In this document: in pieces, positions 46,103 through 54,472 of the stretch
How positions within the stretch are numbered: position 1 is the stretch's first letter
Layout of the letters: the number at the start of each line of letters is the position of its first letter
DNA from: Comamonas testosteroni
Lineage (GTDB): Bacteria > Pseudomonadota > Gammaproteobacteria > Burkholderiales > Burkholderiaceae_C
Reading direction: 5' to 3'
NCBI RefSeq assembly: GCF_000761245.1
Contig: NZ_AWOR01000043.1
Span: 62,001 to 126,000, forward strand
DNA length: 64,000 bases
Program-made: the position numbers and the translations under genes
Notes under the pieces: generated by a model
What the model was told of the DNA's origin: nothing
The model's database searches: none
Seen by the model: only the letters and a program-made list of their open reading frames with translations

Positions 46103-46885
46103 TCAGCGATCACCGCAAAACTGCCCATGACGTCCCTCGCCCCGGGTGAAGTGCGCAGCGCCGTCGGCTCCCTCCGCAGACACCACCGGAGCTCCTTTGC
46201 GCCCCTCGCTACGCAGGGCATCTGCCAGAGTCATGCCCCATTGCGCGTAGGCCGAAGCGCGATCGGCACGCATGCACTGCTGAGGAAATGCCGCCAGTTG
46301 TTGCGCCAGCGCCCTTGCCGCCTCCAAAGCCTGCCCGGCAGGCACAAGCCGGTTCGCCAGGCCCATGGAAAGAGCTTCTTCGGCCTTGACGGGCCGGCCG
46401 GTCAAGATCATGTCCAGCGCCCTGCCCATTCCCACCATCCGCGGCAGGCGCACCGTTCCCCCATCAATCAACGGCACCCCCCAGCGGCGGCAGAAGACTC
46501 CGAACACGCAAGACTCGTCAGCCACGCGAATATCGGCCATCAACGCCAGCTCCAGCCCTCCGGCTACCGCGTAGCCGCTGATGGCCGCAATCACCGGCTT
46601 GCTCAATTCAAGCCGTGTCGGCCCCATGGGGCCGCTTCCGCCCCCTTCGAAATCCAGCTCGTTGCTCAATCCGGGGTCGGCCACTGCCGCCAGATCGGCG
46701 CCGGCACAGAAATGCCCCCCGCTGCCGGTCAGCACTGCAACACGCAGTGCTTCATCGCGCTCAAAGCGCAAAAAGGCATCGCGCAGCTCCTCGGCCATGG
46801 GCCGGTGAACAGCGTTTCGCTTGTCGGGCCGATTCATGGTGATGGTGCAGACCGGACCATTGATTTCGAATTGCACAAACCGCAT
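46103..46885 (-). CDS. Enoyl-CoA hydratase/isomerase (crotonase) family protein
   Basis: A 260-residue crotonase. CoA pocket FCAGADL, oxyanion-hole and first catalytic Glu in AVAGGLELALMADI. The place of the second catalytic Glu (usually PE) is occupied by FC in FGVFCRRWGVPLIDGG. This pattern is found in a subgroup whose activity may not be simple hydration. GGAG precedes ATG 46885. It lies just upstream of the acyl-CoA ligase (33-base gap) and divergent from the PaaX-like gene, so the two encode steps of one CoA pathway. Confidence 0.88.
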   Translation of the reverse strand: MRFVQFEINGPVCTITMNRPDKRNAVHRPMAEELRDAFLRFERDEALRVAVLTGSGGHFCAGADLAAVADPGLSNELDFEGGGSGPMGPTRLELSKPVIAAISGYAVAGGLELALMADIRVADESCVFGVFCRRWGVPLIDGGTVRLPRMVGMGRALDMILTGRPVKAEEALSMGLANRLVPAGQALEAARALAQQLAAFPQQCMRADRASAYAQWGMTLADALRSEGRKGAPVVSAEGADGAAHFTRGEGRHGQFCGDR

Positions 46886-46943
46886 GAGCTGTCTCCTTTT
46901 GTCTTGACGCTCATGCTAGTAAAGCTTTCAATATTTCTCCATC

Positions 46944-47810
46944 ATGGACAAATCATGTAATGTTCTACCAAGACGCCCTTCTGCTACGGACTTGATACTG
47001 GACCTGCTGGTGGCACGCGCCATTCCGCTCTCCGCCATTGCCATCACCCAGGCTGCAGCCTTGTTCGGCATTGGGGAAAATGCGGTCCGCGTCTGCCTGA
47101 GTCGCCTGATATCGGCCGGCAAAGTGGAAAGACCCGAGCGCGGTATGTATCTGGCCCGGCTCCAGCCCTCCCATCTCGCCCATATCGTGGACAACTGGCA
47201 CCGACGTGAGCAGTTGCGTCAGCCCTGGCATGGGCAATGGCTTGCGCTACAGGACGCATCCGCCTCCAAAGCGGACAAATCCCTATGGCGCCGTCATCAG
47301 CGCGCGCTGGGGTTGCGCGGCTTTGCAACGCTTGGTCCTCAGCTGCATATACGCCCTGACAATCTGCGCATTCCGTTCACCGAGTTCCAGGCCGAGCTGG
47401 AATCACTGGGCATTGCGTCAGGCAGTTGTCTGATGCAGATTCATCGGTTTGACACACTGCACGAGGCCCAGGCACGCAAGCTCTGGAACACCCAGGCACT
47501 GGAGGCAGCCCACAAGCACTGGATCAGCGTGATTCTCAGCAGCCACCAGAGACTGGACGGCATGCCGCTGCCAAGCGCCGTGCGTGAATCGCTGCTGCTG
47601 GGGCGCTCGGCCATAGCCCACCTGCTGCGGGACCCCTTGCTGCCGGAAGAGCTCATGCCATCAAACTCCAGACTGAGTCTGGAACAAGAGCTGAGAAGCT
47701 ACCAGCAACGTGCCATTGAGCTCTGGAGCGCATGGCTCGATCAGAAAGGGGAACAGACCCTGTCCAGGGCCGACATTCACAATGCCATCCTTCAATCCAG
47801 CCAGAATTGA
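46944..47810 (+). CDS. PaaX-family transcriptional regulator
   Basis: A 288-residue repressor. The N-terminal winged helix (LVARAIPLSAIAITQAAALF, NAVRVCLSRLISAGKVER, GMYLAR) is followed by the PaaX C-terminal effector-binding part. PaaX proteins bind an aryl- or acyl-CoA and release their operator. It is divergent from the crotonase/acyl-CoA ligase operon with a 58-base gap, where AAAGCTTT is a small palindrome. The effector is probably a CoA thioester made by that operon. Confidence 0.85.
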   Translation: MDKSCNVLPRRPSATDLILDLLVARAIPLSAIAITQAAALFGIGENAVRVCLSRLISAGKVERPERGMYLARLQPSHLAHIVDNWHRREQLRQPWHGQWLALQDASASKADKSLWRRHQRALGLRGFATLGPQLHIRPDNLRIPFTEFQAELESLGIASGSCLMQIHRFDTLHEAQARKLWNTQALEAAHKHWISVILSSHQRLDGMPLPSAVRESLLLGRSAIAHLLRDPLLPEELMPSNSRLSLEQELRSYQQRAIELWSAWLDQKGEQTLSRADIHNAILQSSQN

Positions 47811-47914
47811 TAGCAAGCCGCGCAAAGACGCTGCTAACTGCATACACTGGCGCCCTTTTCATCACCAATTCGCGATGCCCTGCCTCGGTTGCAGGGCTAG
47901 TTCTGCGCTCCCCC

Positions 47915-48871
47915 ATGCAAGCCCTGCTCGACGCCATTGCCCAGATGCCTTTTCCTACCGATGCCCAGCGCATCTTTCATGGCCGCGGCGGGCGGTATCC
48001 GGGCTGCGAGCAGATCTCGCTGGATGCGTTTGCACCCGTCATCGTGCTGACCAGCTTTGCCCCCATGGAGCAAGCCCAGCTGAGCCAGATCGGCCAGGCG
48101 CTGGAGCAGCGCTGGCAGCAGATCGCCCCGGCCGGGCTGCCTCTGACCTGGGCCTTCCAGAGCCGCGAAAGCGGCGGCAAGGTCGAAACCCGCATCATGG
48201 CCGGCGAGCTGCCCGAGCCGCATGTGGTGACCGAGAACGGTGCCCGCTATCTGATCCATATCGCACGCGGGCAGAACCACGGCCTGTTCCTGGACATGGC
48301 TGCCGGCCGTGACTGGGTGCGCCGGCAGGTACTGGCCCATGAGCGGCCCGCGCGCATGAAAGTGCTCAATCTGTTTGCCTATACCTGCGCGTTCTCGGTC
48401 GTGGCCAAGCTGGCCGGCGCGGGCCAGGTTCTCAATATGGACATGAGCAAGGGCGCTCTGGCCACGGGTCAGCACAACCATCAGCTCAACGGCGTCAAGG
48501 CCGGTGCCAGCTTCGCCGCCCACGATATTTTCAGCAGCTGGGGCAAGATCAACCGCAGCGGACCGTACGACCTGATCGTCGTGGACCCTCCCAGCTACCA
48601 GAAAGGCAGCTTCATCGCCACCAAGGACTATGCGCGCCTGATGCGCCGCCTGCCCGATCTGCTGGTGCCGGGCGGCCAGGTCCTGCTGTGCCTGAACGCA
48701 CCCGAACTCGGCACCGACTTTCTGCGCGAGCAGATGGCGGAAATCGCCCCCGAGCTGGAGTTCGTGGAACGACTGGCCAACCCGGCCGTATTTGCCGATG
48801 TGGACGAGGAGCGCAGCCTCAAGGTCATGGTCTATCGCGCACCTGCGCTGACAGAGGCCCAGCAGCCATGA
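47915..48871 (+). CDS. Class I SAM-dependent methyltransferase (RlmI/RlmK-like)
   Basis: A 318-residue methyltransferase. SAM-binding motif I VLNLFAYTCAFSVVAK, motif II in VLNMDMSKGALATG, and motif IV DPPSYQKGSF, a form used by rRNA methyltransferases and by protein-modifying relatives. ATG 47915 is chosen since the preceding frame is not protein-like. It overlaps the next gene by four bases (ATGA). The substrate is probably RNA, but not shown. Confidence 0.85.
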   Translation: MQALLDAIAQMPFPTDAQRIFHGRGGRYPGCEQISLDAFAPVIVLTSFAPMEQAQLSQIGQALEQRWQQIAPAGLPLTWAFQSRESGGKVETRIMAGELPEPHVVTENGARYLIHIARGQNHGLFLDMAAGRDWVRRQVLAHERPARMKVLNLFAYTCAFSVVAKLAGAGQVLNMDMSKGALATGQHNHQLNGVKAGASFAAHDIFSSWGKINRSGPYDLIVVDPPSYQKGSFIATKDYARLMRRLPDLLVPGGQVLLCLNAPELGTDFLREQMAEIAPELEFVERLANPAVFADVDEERSLKVMVYRAPALTEAQQP

Positions 48872-49869
48872 GCGAGGGCACGGATCAGGGCCGCAGCCTG
48901 CCTCTGCAACCCGTGGACCCGGCTCTGGCAGCCACGCTGAAGCGCTTTGCCCGGCTCGATGCAGAAACGCCGACCCCACAGCTCGACTATGTGCAGCGCC
49001 GGCGCCTGCTCAGCGAGCTGCAGGCCGGGCTGATTCGCTCGGCCCTGCCCGGCATTTCCAGGGCCGAGCATTTTGTGGCTGCCGAGGGCCGCGAGATCTG
49101 CGTGCGCAGCTATCGCCGACAAGGCGCGGGCAGCGGCCGGACGCTGGTCTGGCTGCATGGTGGCGGCTGGATGGTGGGCGATCTCAACACCCATGACGAC
49201 CTGTGCGAGCATCTGGCCCAGTTCACCGGCCATGTGGTGCTGTCCGTGCATTACCGTCGCACGCCGGAGAGCCGCTTTCCCGCGCCGCTGGACGATGTGA
49301 TGGCCGTGCTGAAATGGCTGAGCGATATGCGTGGGCTGCTGCCTTTTGCGGCTGAGCAGGTCCTGCTCGGAGGCGATAGCGCTGGCGCCCATCTGGCACT
49401 GTCAGCGGCCGTGCGCCAGATTCAGCAACCCACCGATGCCTCCCGCATCGCAGGCCTGCTGCTTCTCTACCCACCGCTGCAGCCCGATCAGGACAACGAG
49501 AGCATGCGCTGTTTTGCCACAGGCTTCGGGCTCATGCCCGCCGCCATGCAGCGCTACTGGCAGGAGCTAGGGCAGCCTGACGGCCAGGCCGCGCAATGGC
49601 TGACGCCGGGCCGCTGCAGCGCAGCCATCGCCCATCTGCCGCCCACGCTTTTGATGACGGCCAGCCACGATATTCTGCGCGACGAGGCCGAAACCTTTGC
49701 CAACGCGGCCCAGGCACTGGGCGCACCGCTGCAGCTTTTGCGCGCCCCAGCCATGGTTCACGGCTTTGCGCGCATGCTGGCTGCCAGCCCGGCGGCGCGC
49801 CAGCAGGTCGAGCTTGCCTGCTCGACCTGGGCGGAACTAATAGGCCGCCAACGCCCTCAGAGCAAATGA
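48868..49869 (+). CDS. Alpha/beta hydrolase, HSL-type esterase
   Basis: A 333-residue esterase of the hormone-sensitive lipase family. Oxyanion motif HGGGW, nucleophile Ser in GGDSAGAHL, acidic residue in ASHDILRDEAE and catalytic His in MVHGFARM. It would cleave short acyl esters. The start overlaps the methyltransferase stop (ATGA), so the two are coupled. A GC-rich inverted repeat at about 49920-49940 follows, without a clear T-run. Confidence 0.9.
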   Translation: MSEGTDQGRSLPLQPVDPALAATLKRFARLDAETPTPQLDYVQRRRLLSELQAGLIRSALPGISRAEHFVAAEGREICVRSYRRQGAGSGRTLVWLHGGGWMVGDLNTHDDLCEHLAQFTGHVVLSVHYRRTPESRFPAPLDDVMAVLKWLSDMRGLLPFAAEQVLLGGDSAGAHLALSAAVRQIQQPTDASRIAGLLLLYPPLQPDQDNESMRCFATGFGLMPAAMQRYWQELGQPDGQAAQWLTPGRCSAAIAHLPPTLLMTASHDILRDEAETFANAAQALGAPLQLLRAPAMVHGFARMLAASPAARQQVELACSTWAELIGRQRPQSK

Positions 49870-50011
49870 GCTTTGCTCTGCAGACGGGTAGCGGCATGGC
49901 CCTGCAGGTGTACGCTGCACGGCGCGGGGCGCCGCCCCGCCCCTTTCAAACACAAGAGCTGCGACGCTGATGCATCAGCATCCGGCGCTCGCCGCCATAT
50001 CTTTCATAGTC

Positions 50012-50485
50012 ATGAGCCCAACTTCCGGTACCCCACAACAACTGATGCGCCTGGCCGTGGACCTGGCCCATGCCAACCGCGTCAACGGCGGCCGTCCGTT
50101 CGGCGCCGTGCTCGCCAAGGGCGCCGAAGTCATTGCCACCGGCGTCAACAACATCATTGCCAGCCACGACCCCAGCACCCATGCCGAAATGCAGGCCATA
50201 CGCGCGGGCACGCAAAAACGCGCCAACCCCAGCCTGGCGGGCCTGTCCATCTATGCCAGCGGCCACCCCTGCCCCATGTGCCTGGCGGCCCTGGTCATGA
50301 ATGGTGCCGAGCAGGTGTTCTTCGCCTTCGACAACCAGGACGCCGCGCCCTATGGCCTGTCCAGCGAGGGCACGTACCAGCGCCTGCGCCTGTCGCTGAC
50401 GCCGCCGCCGCTGCCCATTACCCGCATCGACACCGGCATCCGCGCAGCCCAGCTCTATGGGGATGAGGCCTGGCCCGCCGCCTGA
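50012..50485 (+). CDS. Nucleoside/guanine deaminase (CDA fold)
   Basis: A 157-residue zinc-dependent deaminase. Zinc motifs THAEMQAIRAG (HAE) and SGHPCPMCLAAL (PCPMC). The C-terminal part (YGLSSEGTYQRL) resembles bacterial guanine deaminase/GuaD relatives. It would deaminate a purine base or nucleoside. ATG 50012 is chosen because the fold starts there; an in-frame ATG at 49970 adds 14 residues. A stand-alone gene followed by an MFS transporter. Confidence 0.85.
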   Translation: MSPTSGTPQQLMRLAVDLAHANRVNGGRPFGAVLAKGAEVIATGVNNIIASHDPSTHAEMQAIRAGTQKRANPSLAGLSIYASGHPCPMCLAALVMNGAEQVFFAFDNQDAAPYGLSSEGTYQRLRLSLTPPPLPITRIDTGIRAAQLYGDEAWPAA

Positions 50486-50581
50486 TCCTCGTTGCCGCCA
50501 AAACCATAACAACAAACCGGGCTGCCCAGGACGAGCGGCGCGCACACCGGCGCACCGCAGCGCAGCCAGCCCCCGAGCTTC

Positions 50582-51814
50582 ATGACATCGACATCTTCCC
50601 GAACGCACCGCGTGCCGCCATTGTTGTGGCTGGCCGTGGTGATACTGGTCACCATCAATCTGCGTCCTTTTCTGACGGCTCCAGGCCCCTTGGCCCCGAC
50701 CATACAGCAGGCCACAGGTATGGATTTGCGCAGCTTTTCCTGGCTCACGCTGCTGCCCATGGCGCTGATGGGCATTGGCGGCTGGCTGGCTCCCACGGCC
50801 CTGCGCCGCTGGGGCGCGCGCGCTGCCATCTGCGCCTCGCTGCTGCTGATTGCGCTGGGCTGCGCCCTGCGCCTCGCGCCTGCAGGAGCTGCGACCGGCA
50901 GTCTGCTGATCGTCACGGCCGGCCTGTGCGGCGCGGGCGTGGCGCTGGCGCAAAGCATTCTGCCGGGACTCATCAAGCGCCAGTCGCCCCACAATGTGGC
51001 GCCCATGATGGGCCTGTACTCGGCCGCACTCATGGGCGGCGGCGCGCTCAGCGCCCAGCTCTCGCCCGTGGCCATGCAGCTGGGTCTGGGCTGGCAGGCT
51101 TCGCTGGCCATCTGGGCCATTCCCGTGCTGCTGGCATTGCCGCTGGCCTGGCATGCGCTGACCCTGATGCGCGAGCCCGTTGCCCCCGGGCCCTCCATGC
51201 CCCAGGTAGCGGCCGACAACGACACCGGCTGGCTGCTGCGCCGCAGCCGCACCTGGCTGCTGCTGATCAGCTTTGGCTTGATGAACGGCGGCTATGGCTC
51301 CACCGTCGCCTGGCTCGCTCCGTTCTATCAAACCCATGGCTGGACGGCCACGCAAAGCGGCTCGCTGCTGGCCATTCTGTCGATTGCGCAGGCTGCATCG
51401 GCGCTGGCCATGCCCGCTCTCGCGCGCCGCAGCCTGGACCGTCGCTGCTGGCTCATGCTGGCCCTGCTGCTGCAGATCATCGGCTTTGCCGGCCTCGGAC
51501 TCTGGCCCGACGCCATGCCCACTCTCAATGCCATCGTGCTGGGTCTGGGTCTGGGCGGCTGTTTTTCGCTCTTCATGCTGGTGGCGCTGGACCATCTGCC
51601 TTCACCCATGCAGGCCGGCGCGCTGAACTCGCTGATGCAGGGCGGCGGCTTCATCCTTGCAGCCCTGGCCCCTCTGATCATGGCGCAACTGCACCAGATC
51701 AGCGGCAGCTGGATGACGGGCTGGCTTTATCAGGCCGGCGTGGCCGCACTGGTCTGCCTGCTGGTGACACGCTTCAACCCCCAGGGCTATCCGCAAGCCA
51801 TGCAGCGGCCTTGA
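50582..51814 (+). CDS. MFS transporter, CynX/NimT family
   Basis: A 410-residue, 12-TM transporter. The N-terminus LAVVILVTINLRPFLTAPGPL matches the CynX (cyanate permease) and NimT family (the NLRP pattern of TM1), with QSILPGLIKRQSP in the first half. The substrate may be an anion or small nitrogen compound; the family name does not prove cyanate transport. It ends in a bidirectional terminator shared with the RNA repair operon. Confidence 0.85.
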   Translation: MTSTSSRTHRVPPLLWLAVVILVTINLRPFLTAPGPLAPTIQQATGMDLRSFSWLTLLPMALMGIGGWLAPTALRRWGARAAICASLLLIALGCALRLAPAGAATGSLLIVTAGLCGAGVALAQSILPGLIKRQSPHNVAPMMGLYSAALMGGGALSAQLSPVAMQLGLGWQASLAIWAIPVLLALPLAWHALTLMREPVAPGPSMPQVAADNDTGWLLRRSRTWLLLISFGLMNGGYGSTVAWLAPFYQTHGWTATQSGSLLAILSIAQAASALAMPALARRSLDRRCWLMLALLLQIIGFAGLGLWPDAMPTLNAIVLGLGLGGCFSLFMLVALDHLPSPMQAGALNSLMQGGGFILAALAPLIMAQLHQISGSWMTGWLYQAGVAALVCLLVTRFNPQGYPQAMQRP

Positions 51815-51834
51815 GCACGACATTGCCAAAACAC

Positions 51835-51866
51835 AAAAGGGCCTGGAAACTTCCAGGCCCTTTTTC
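51835..51866. terminator. Bidirectional terminator, MFS / RNA repair operon
   Basis: AAAAGGGCCTGGAA at 51835-51848 is complementary to TTCCAGGCCCTTTT at 51851-51864, with T-runs on both strands. It ends the MFS gene (plus) and HD-Pnk (minus). Confidence 0.9.
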
Positions 51867-51885
51867 CTTTTCATGTTTGCGCGGA

Positions 51886-53031
51886 CTACTCGTTGACCAG
51901 CAGCTGCAGCCCATGCGCCTCGGTCGGCAAGGGCACCTCCCATCGGTGCAACATGCCCAGCAGTGCGGCATTGCCGAGCGTGGTGTCGCGCTTGCTGTTG
52001 CGCGCCAGCAAGGTGGACCTGCTCGCTTCCAGGTGCACCAACTCCACCTGCGCGCCGTAGGCCAGGCACAGGTCCAGCGTCTTGCCGCGCATCTGCCTGG
52101 ACAGGTGCGTGGCATTCCAGACAAAAGCTGCCTTGGAGCGCAGCAGGCTCTTGGCCTTGTCCACGGCATGATGGGCGGCCGCGCCCTCGTTCTCGCCGTG
52201 GCGCAGGCCCAGCTCGGTGCACGCATCGTCAAACGACACCACGGGCAAGCCCGGATGATGCTGAGCCACCCAGTGATTCTTGCCCGATGCCGGCAGACCG
52301 CACATGACGATGACGCGCGATCCCGGCTCTTCGTGCAAGGCATAGTCCGGATGCAACTCGGCACCGCGGAAATAGCGCACTGCCGTCTCGGCCGAAGCAA
52401 AGCTGCGCGGCTTGTGCAAACAGCCCTCTTCCAGCGCCAGCTCCCTGAACAGCTCGATGTTCACGAGCACATTGTCCACATCGGGGCAGATGCGGCCGCG
52501 AATATCTGCCCTGGCCAGCAGCACCAGCAAATGCAGATCGACCTGCCAGGACAGCTCTCTGACCATGAACTCGGACGAGACGCCTCTGCGCGAATCGGCA
52601 AAGGCGAAGAACGGCACCTGATGCACTGCAATCAGGCGGCATACCGCCTCACGTCGGGCCACGGGCGTGCCAGCCTCCCAGAGCATGAGCCGCGCGTCGA
52701 GCGCCCCCCGACGTGAGTGGCCGGGTTGCGCGATGCGGCCGTCGTCGGCTATCTGCGTGGTCGAGCACTTGGCTACATCGTGCAGCAGCGCGGCCAGAAA
52801 GACCGTCTCGCGCTCTTCGTTGGTGAGCCCCGCATAGTCGCCATCCTGCAGCAGCTCGGTCACCACCATCTGCGTATGCGTCCAGACATCGCCTTCGGCA
52901 TGGTAGATCGGGTCTTGCGGCGTGGTCTTGGCCAGCTCAAGTTGCGGAAAAGCCTCCAGGCAGGCCGCCCAGTCCACCGCATGGCGAGCGGAATGCGGCA
53001 CCAGGGCCGCTATCTGTTTCCAGCTCCACAT
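51886..53031 (-). CDS. HD-Pnk: HD phosphohydrolase + 5'-OH polynucleotide kinase
   Basis: A 381-residue two-domain RNA (or DNA) end-healing enzyme. The N-terminal HD domain has His44 in YHAEGDVWTH, His52, and the metal-binding pair His84-Asp85 in LLHDVAK, predicted to remove 2',3'-cyclic or terminal phosphates. The C-terminal kinase has the P-loop GLPASGK at 245-251, Asp residues in SFDD at 268-269 and N306 in WNATH, predicted to phosphorylate 5'-OH ends. ATG 53029-53031 follows GGAGAAC. The fusion and its partner RNA ligase upstream match known HD-Pnk/RNA ligase pairs that heal and seal broken RNA. The gap to the ligase is 73 bases. Confidence 0.88.
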   Translation of the reverse strand: MWSWKQIAALVPHSARHAVDWAACLEAFPQLELAKTTPQDPIYHAEGDVWTHTQMVVTELLQDGDYAGLTNEERETVFLAALLHDVAKCSTTQIADDGRIAQPGHSRRGALDARLMLWEAGTPVARREAVCRLIAVHQVPFFAFADSRRGVSSEFMVRELSWQVDLHLLVLLARADIRGRICPDVDNVLVNIELFRELALEEGCLHKPRSFASAETAVRYFRGAELHPDYALHEEPGSRVIVMCGLPASGKNHWVAQHHPGLPVVSFDDACTELGLRHGENEGAAAHHAVDKAKSLLRSKAAFVWNATHLSRQMRGKTLDLCLAYGAQVELVHLEASRSTLLARNSKRDTTLGNAALLGMLHRWEVPLPTEAHGLQLLVNE

Positions 53032-53073
53032 AAGTTCTCCTTTCACCGCAGCCTCTTCATGAAAACCACGGTC

Positions 53074-53093
53074 TTGATAGCTATCAGCGCTTG
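53074..53093. repeat. Interspersed TGATAGCTATCA repeat
   Basis: TTGATAGCTATCAGCGCTTG, with its first 17 bases identical to 41657-41673. It sits in the gap between the RNA ligase and HD-Pnk genes, in the operon transcript. Confidence 0.55.
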
Positions 53094-53104
53094 TTGGACA
53101 GGCC

Positions 53105-53941
53105 TCACCAGCTTTTTTGAATCTTGCTGGCAAAGATATCGACGCCTGCACGCAGACCGTTGGCGACGATGGGCCGCTCGCTGTGGTGCGAGCCCGACTC
53201 CAGGATCACCTGCACGAAGTCGGAGCGCACGAATTTGTAGCGCTCCACGGTCTGGCCGTTCTCCTCGACCTTGATGTACAGACCTTCGGCCAGTTCGGAT
53301 CTGTCGGTCTGGCGCCAGGCCAGCGGCAAATCCAATTTCTGCCTTTGCACCTGATCCTCGAACACCGCCTTCCAGCGTGTGCTGCGCCCCAGGGACGGTG
53401 CCAGCAATGCCAGCAAATCCTGTATTCGCCTGGGAGCGAGGCCGGCGTAGAGAACGGGCACGGACACCACGGGCACACCCGCCAGCAGCGCATGGCGCTG
53501 CGGCGTGTCCAGAAACTGCTGCGCCGAGCGGTCCCAGATGTCGAACTCGCAAAACCAGTGCGCCAAGGCGTCGTAGTACAGCGAATGCTTTGCGTACAGC
53601 CACTCGCCATACATCACGTAGCGCTCGTCCAGCAGCGCCATCAGCGCGCCTTCATGGGCTCTGGCCCATTGCTTGTAGGCATTGAACTGGCGCTCGCGCC
53701 CGCCCATCTGATCGGCTTGCAGATAGTGGCCGCGCGACTGCAGCAGCAGGCTGCCGTCGGCGCCAAAGCTCAGCGCCGCATTGGCGCCATCGAGCTTTTC
53801 CTCGACCACGATATGCCGGCCGGCCAGCGCTTCATAGGAGACGGCCTCGGCCTGATCGCCGACCTGCAGCCGCGAGCCACGCAAATGCGGCGTGCGCGGA
53901 TATTTGAGAATCTCCAGGTTGAATAAATGGGAAGTAGTCAT
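53105..53941 (-). CDS. RNA ligase (ATP-dependent, nucleotidyltransferase family)
   Basis: A 278-residue ATP-dependent RNA ligase. Motif I with the AMP-accepting Lys49 in EEKLDGANA, motif III-like YGEWLYAKHS, motif IV EGLYIKVEE and motif V YKFVRSDF are visible. The start is the ATG 53939-53941, with GGAAAG upstream. It would seal 3'-OH and 5'-phosphate RNA ends produced by the HD-Pnk encoded just downstream. It is the first gene of the operon, behind a leader rich in hairpins. Related ligases repair nicked tRNAs; the natural substrate here is unknown. No C-terminal domain beyond the ligase fold is evident. Confidence 0.88.
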   Translation of the reverse strand: MTTSHLFNLEILKYPRTPHLRGSRLQVGDQAEAVSYEALAGRHIVVEEKLDGANAALSFGADGSLLLQSRGHYLQADQMGGRERQFNAYKQWARAHEGALMALLDERYVMYGEWLYAKHSLYYDALAHWFCEFDIWDRSAQQFLDTPQRHALLAGVPVVSVPVLYAGLAPRRIQDLLALLAPSLGRSTRWKAVFEDQVQRQKLDLPLAWRQTDRSELAEGLYIKVEENGQTVERYKFVRSDFVQVILESGSHHSERPIVANGLRAGVDIFASKIQKSW

Positions 53942-54472
53942 GTTGTGCTTTCCAAAGAGGGAATAAGCCACGCGCCCAAAGGCGTGGCAGACAAACCAAG
54001 GACAAAGACAGCGGCGCTCGCCGCCACCACCGGACGAAGACAGAAAAGCCTGACCGTCGAGCAAAGGACAGGCCGGGATTCAGAGAGTGAAAGAGCGCAA
54101 GACCTGGGCGTGAGCGAGGTCACAGGCGCCAAACAAGGGTTTCAAGTACCCCTTGGAGCAACAAGCAGGCGTCCGGGGTCGCCCGGGCCAAGCGTCGCAG
54201 GGGATCGATAGTCCACGCCGCAGCGCACACGTGAGAGATCAGCGTGTGGCGAAGTCGTTTAGCGAAAACGAATGCGGCAGGACATGGTGTACCTCGAAAA
54301 TGAGAGCAGATAACGCAAGTGAGGTAAAGGCTGGCGAGTTTATCGGCTTGGTATAGCAACTGCCAAGCGCTTTGCAGGGCCTGTGGTGCATAGACCACGA
54401 ATCGGTTTCACAGAGATGAAACACAGGCTGGTTACAAATCGAAGTTTTCCTACTGCACCTGCCAAACGCTCA
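53942..54472 (-). other. Hairpin-rich leader or ncRNA upstream of the RNA repair operon
   Basis: About 530 bases without a convincing gene. Many inverted repeats can be counted: 53967-53988 (7 bp), 54101-54121 (5), 54134-54155 (6), 54173-54186 (5), 54226-54248 (6), 54256-54270 (5), 54383-54398 (5) and 54405-54422 (6). The last two are enclosed by GCCTGTG / CACAGGC at 54379-54385 and 54422-54428, giving a possible three-way junction. A possible minus-strand promoter is TTGGCA (54361-54366) with GATAAA 16 bases on, implying a long 5' leader of the RNA ligase gene. The rightmost hairpins could instead belong to the leader of the plus-strand lipoprotein gene. Strand and function are not settled. 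Confidence 0.4.

Noticed and set aside
50626-52716. Plus-strand open frame running across the MFS gene, terminator and HD-Pnk gene
   Set aside because: It crosses a strong terminator and two clear genes in other frames.
53927-54211. Plus-strand 94-codon frame overlapping the RNA ligase start
   Set aside because: No ribosome site, no domain, biased Lys/Arg/Ser content, and overlap with the coding start of the ligase.
54120-54370. Sigma-54 promoter search for the RNA repair operon
   Set aside because: No GG-N10-GC pair with the TGGCAC / TTGC context was found on the minus strand; only a sigma-70-like candidate.
54120-54398. Minus-strand 92-codon frame in the leader of the RNA ligase gene
   Set aside because: No ribosome site and no recognisable fold; it passes through several hairpins.
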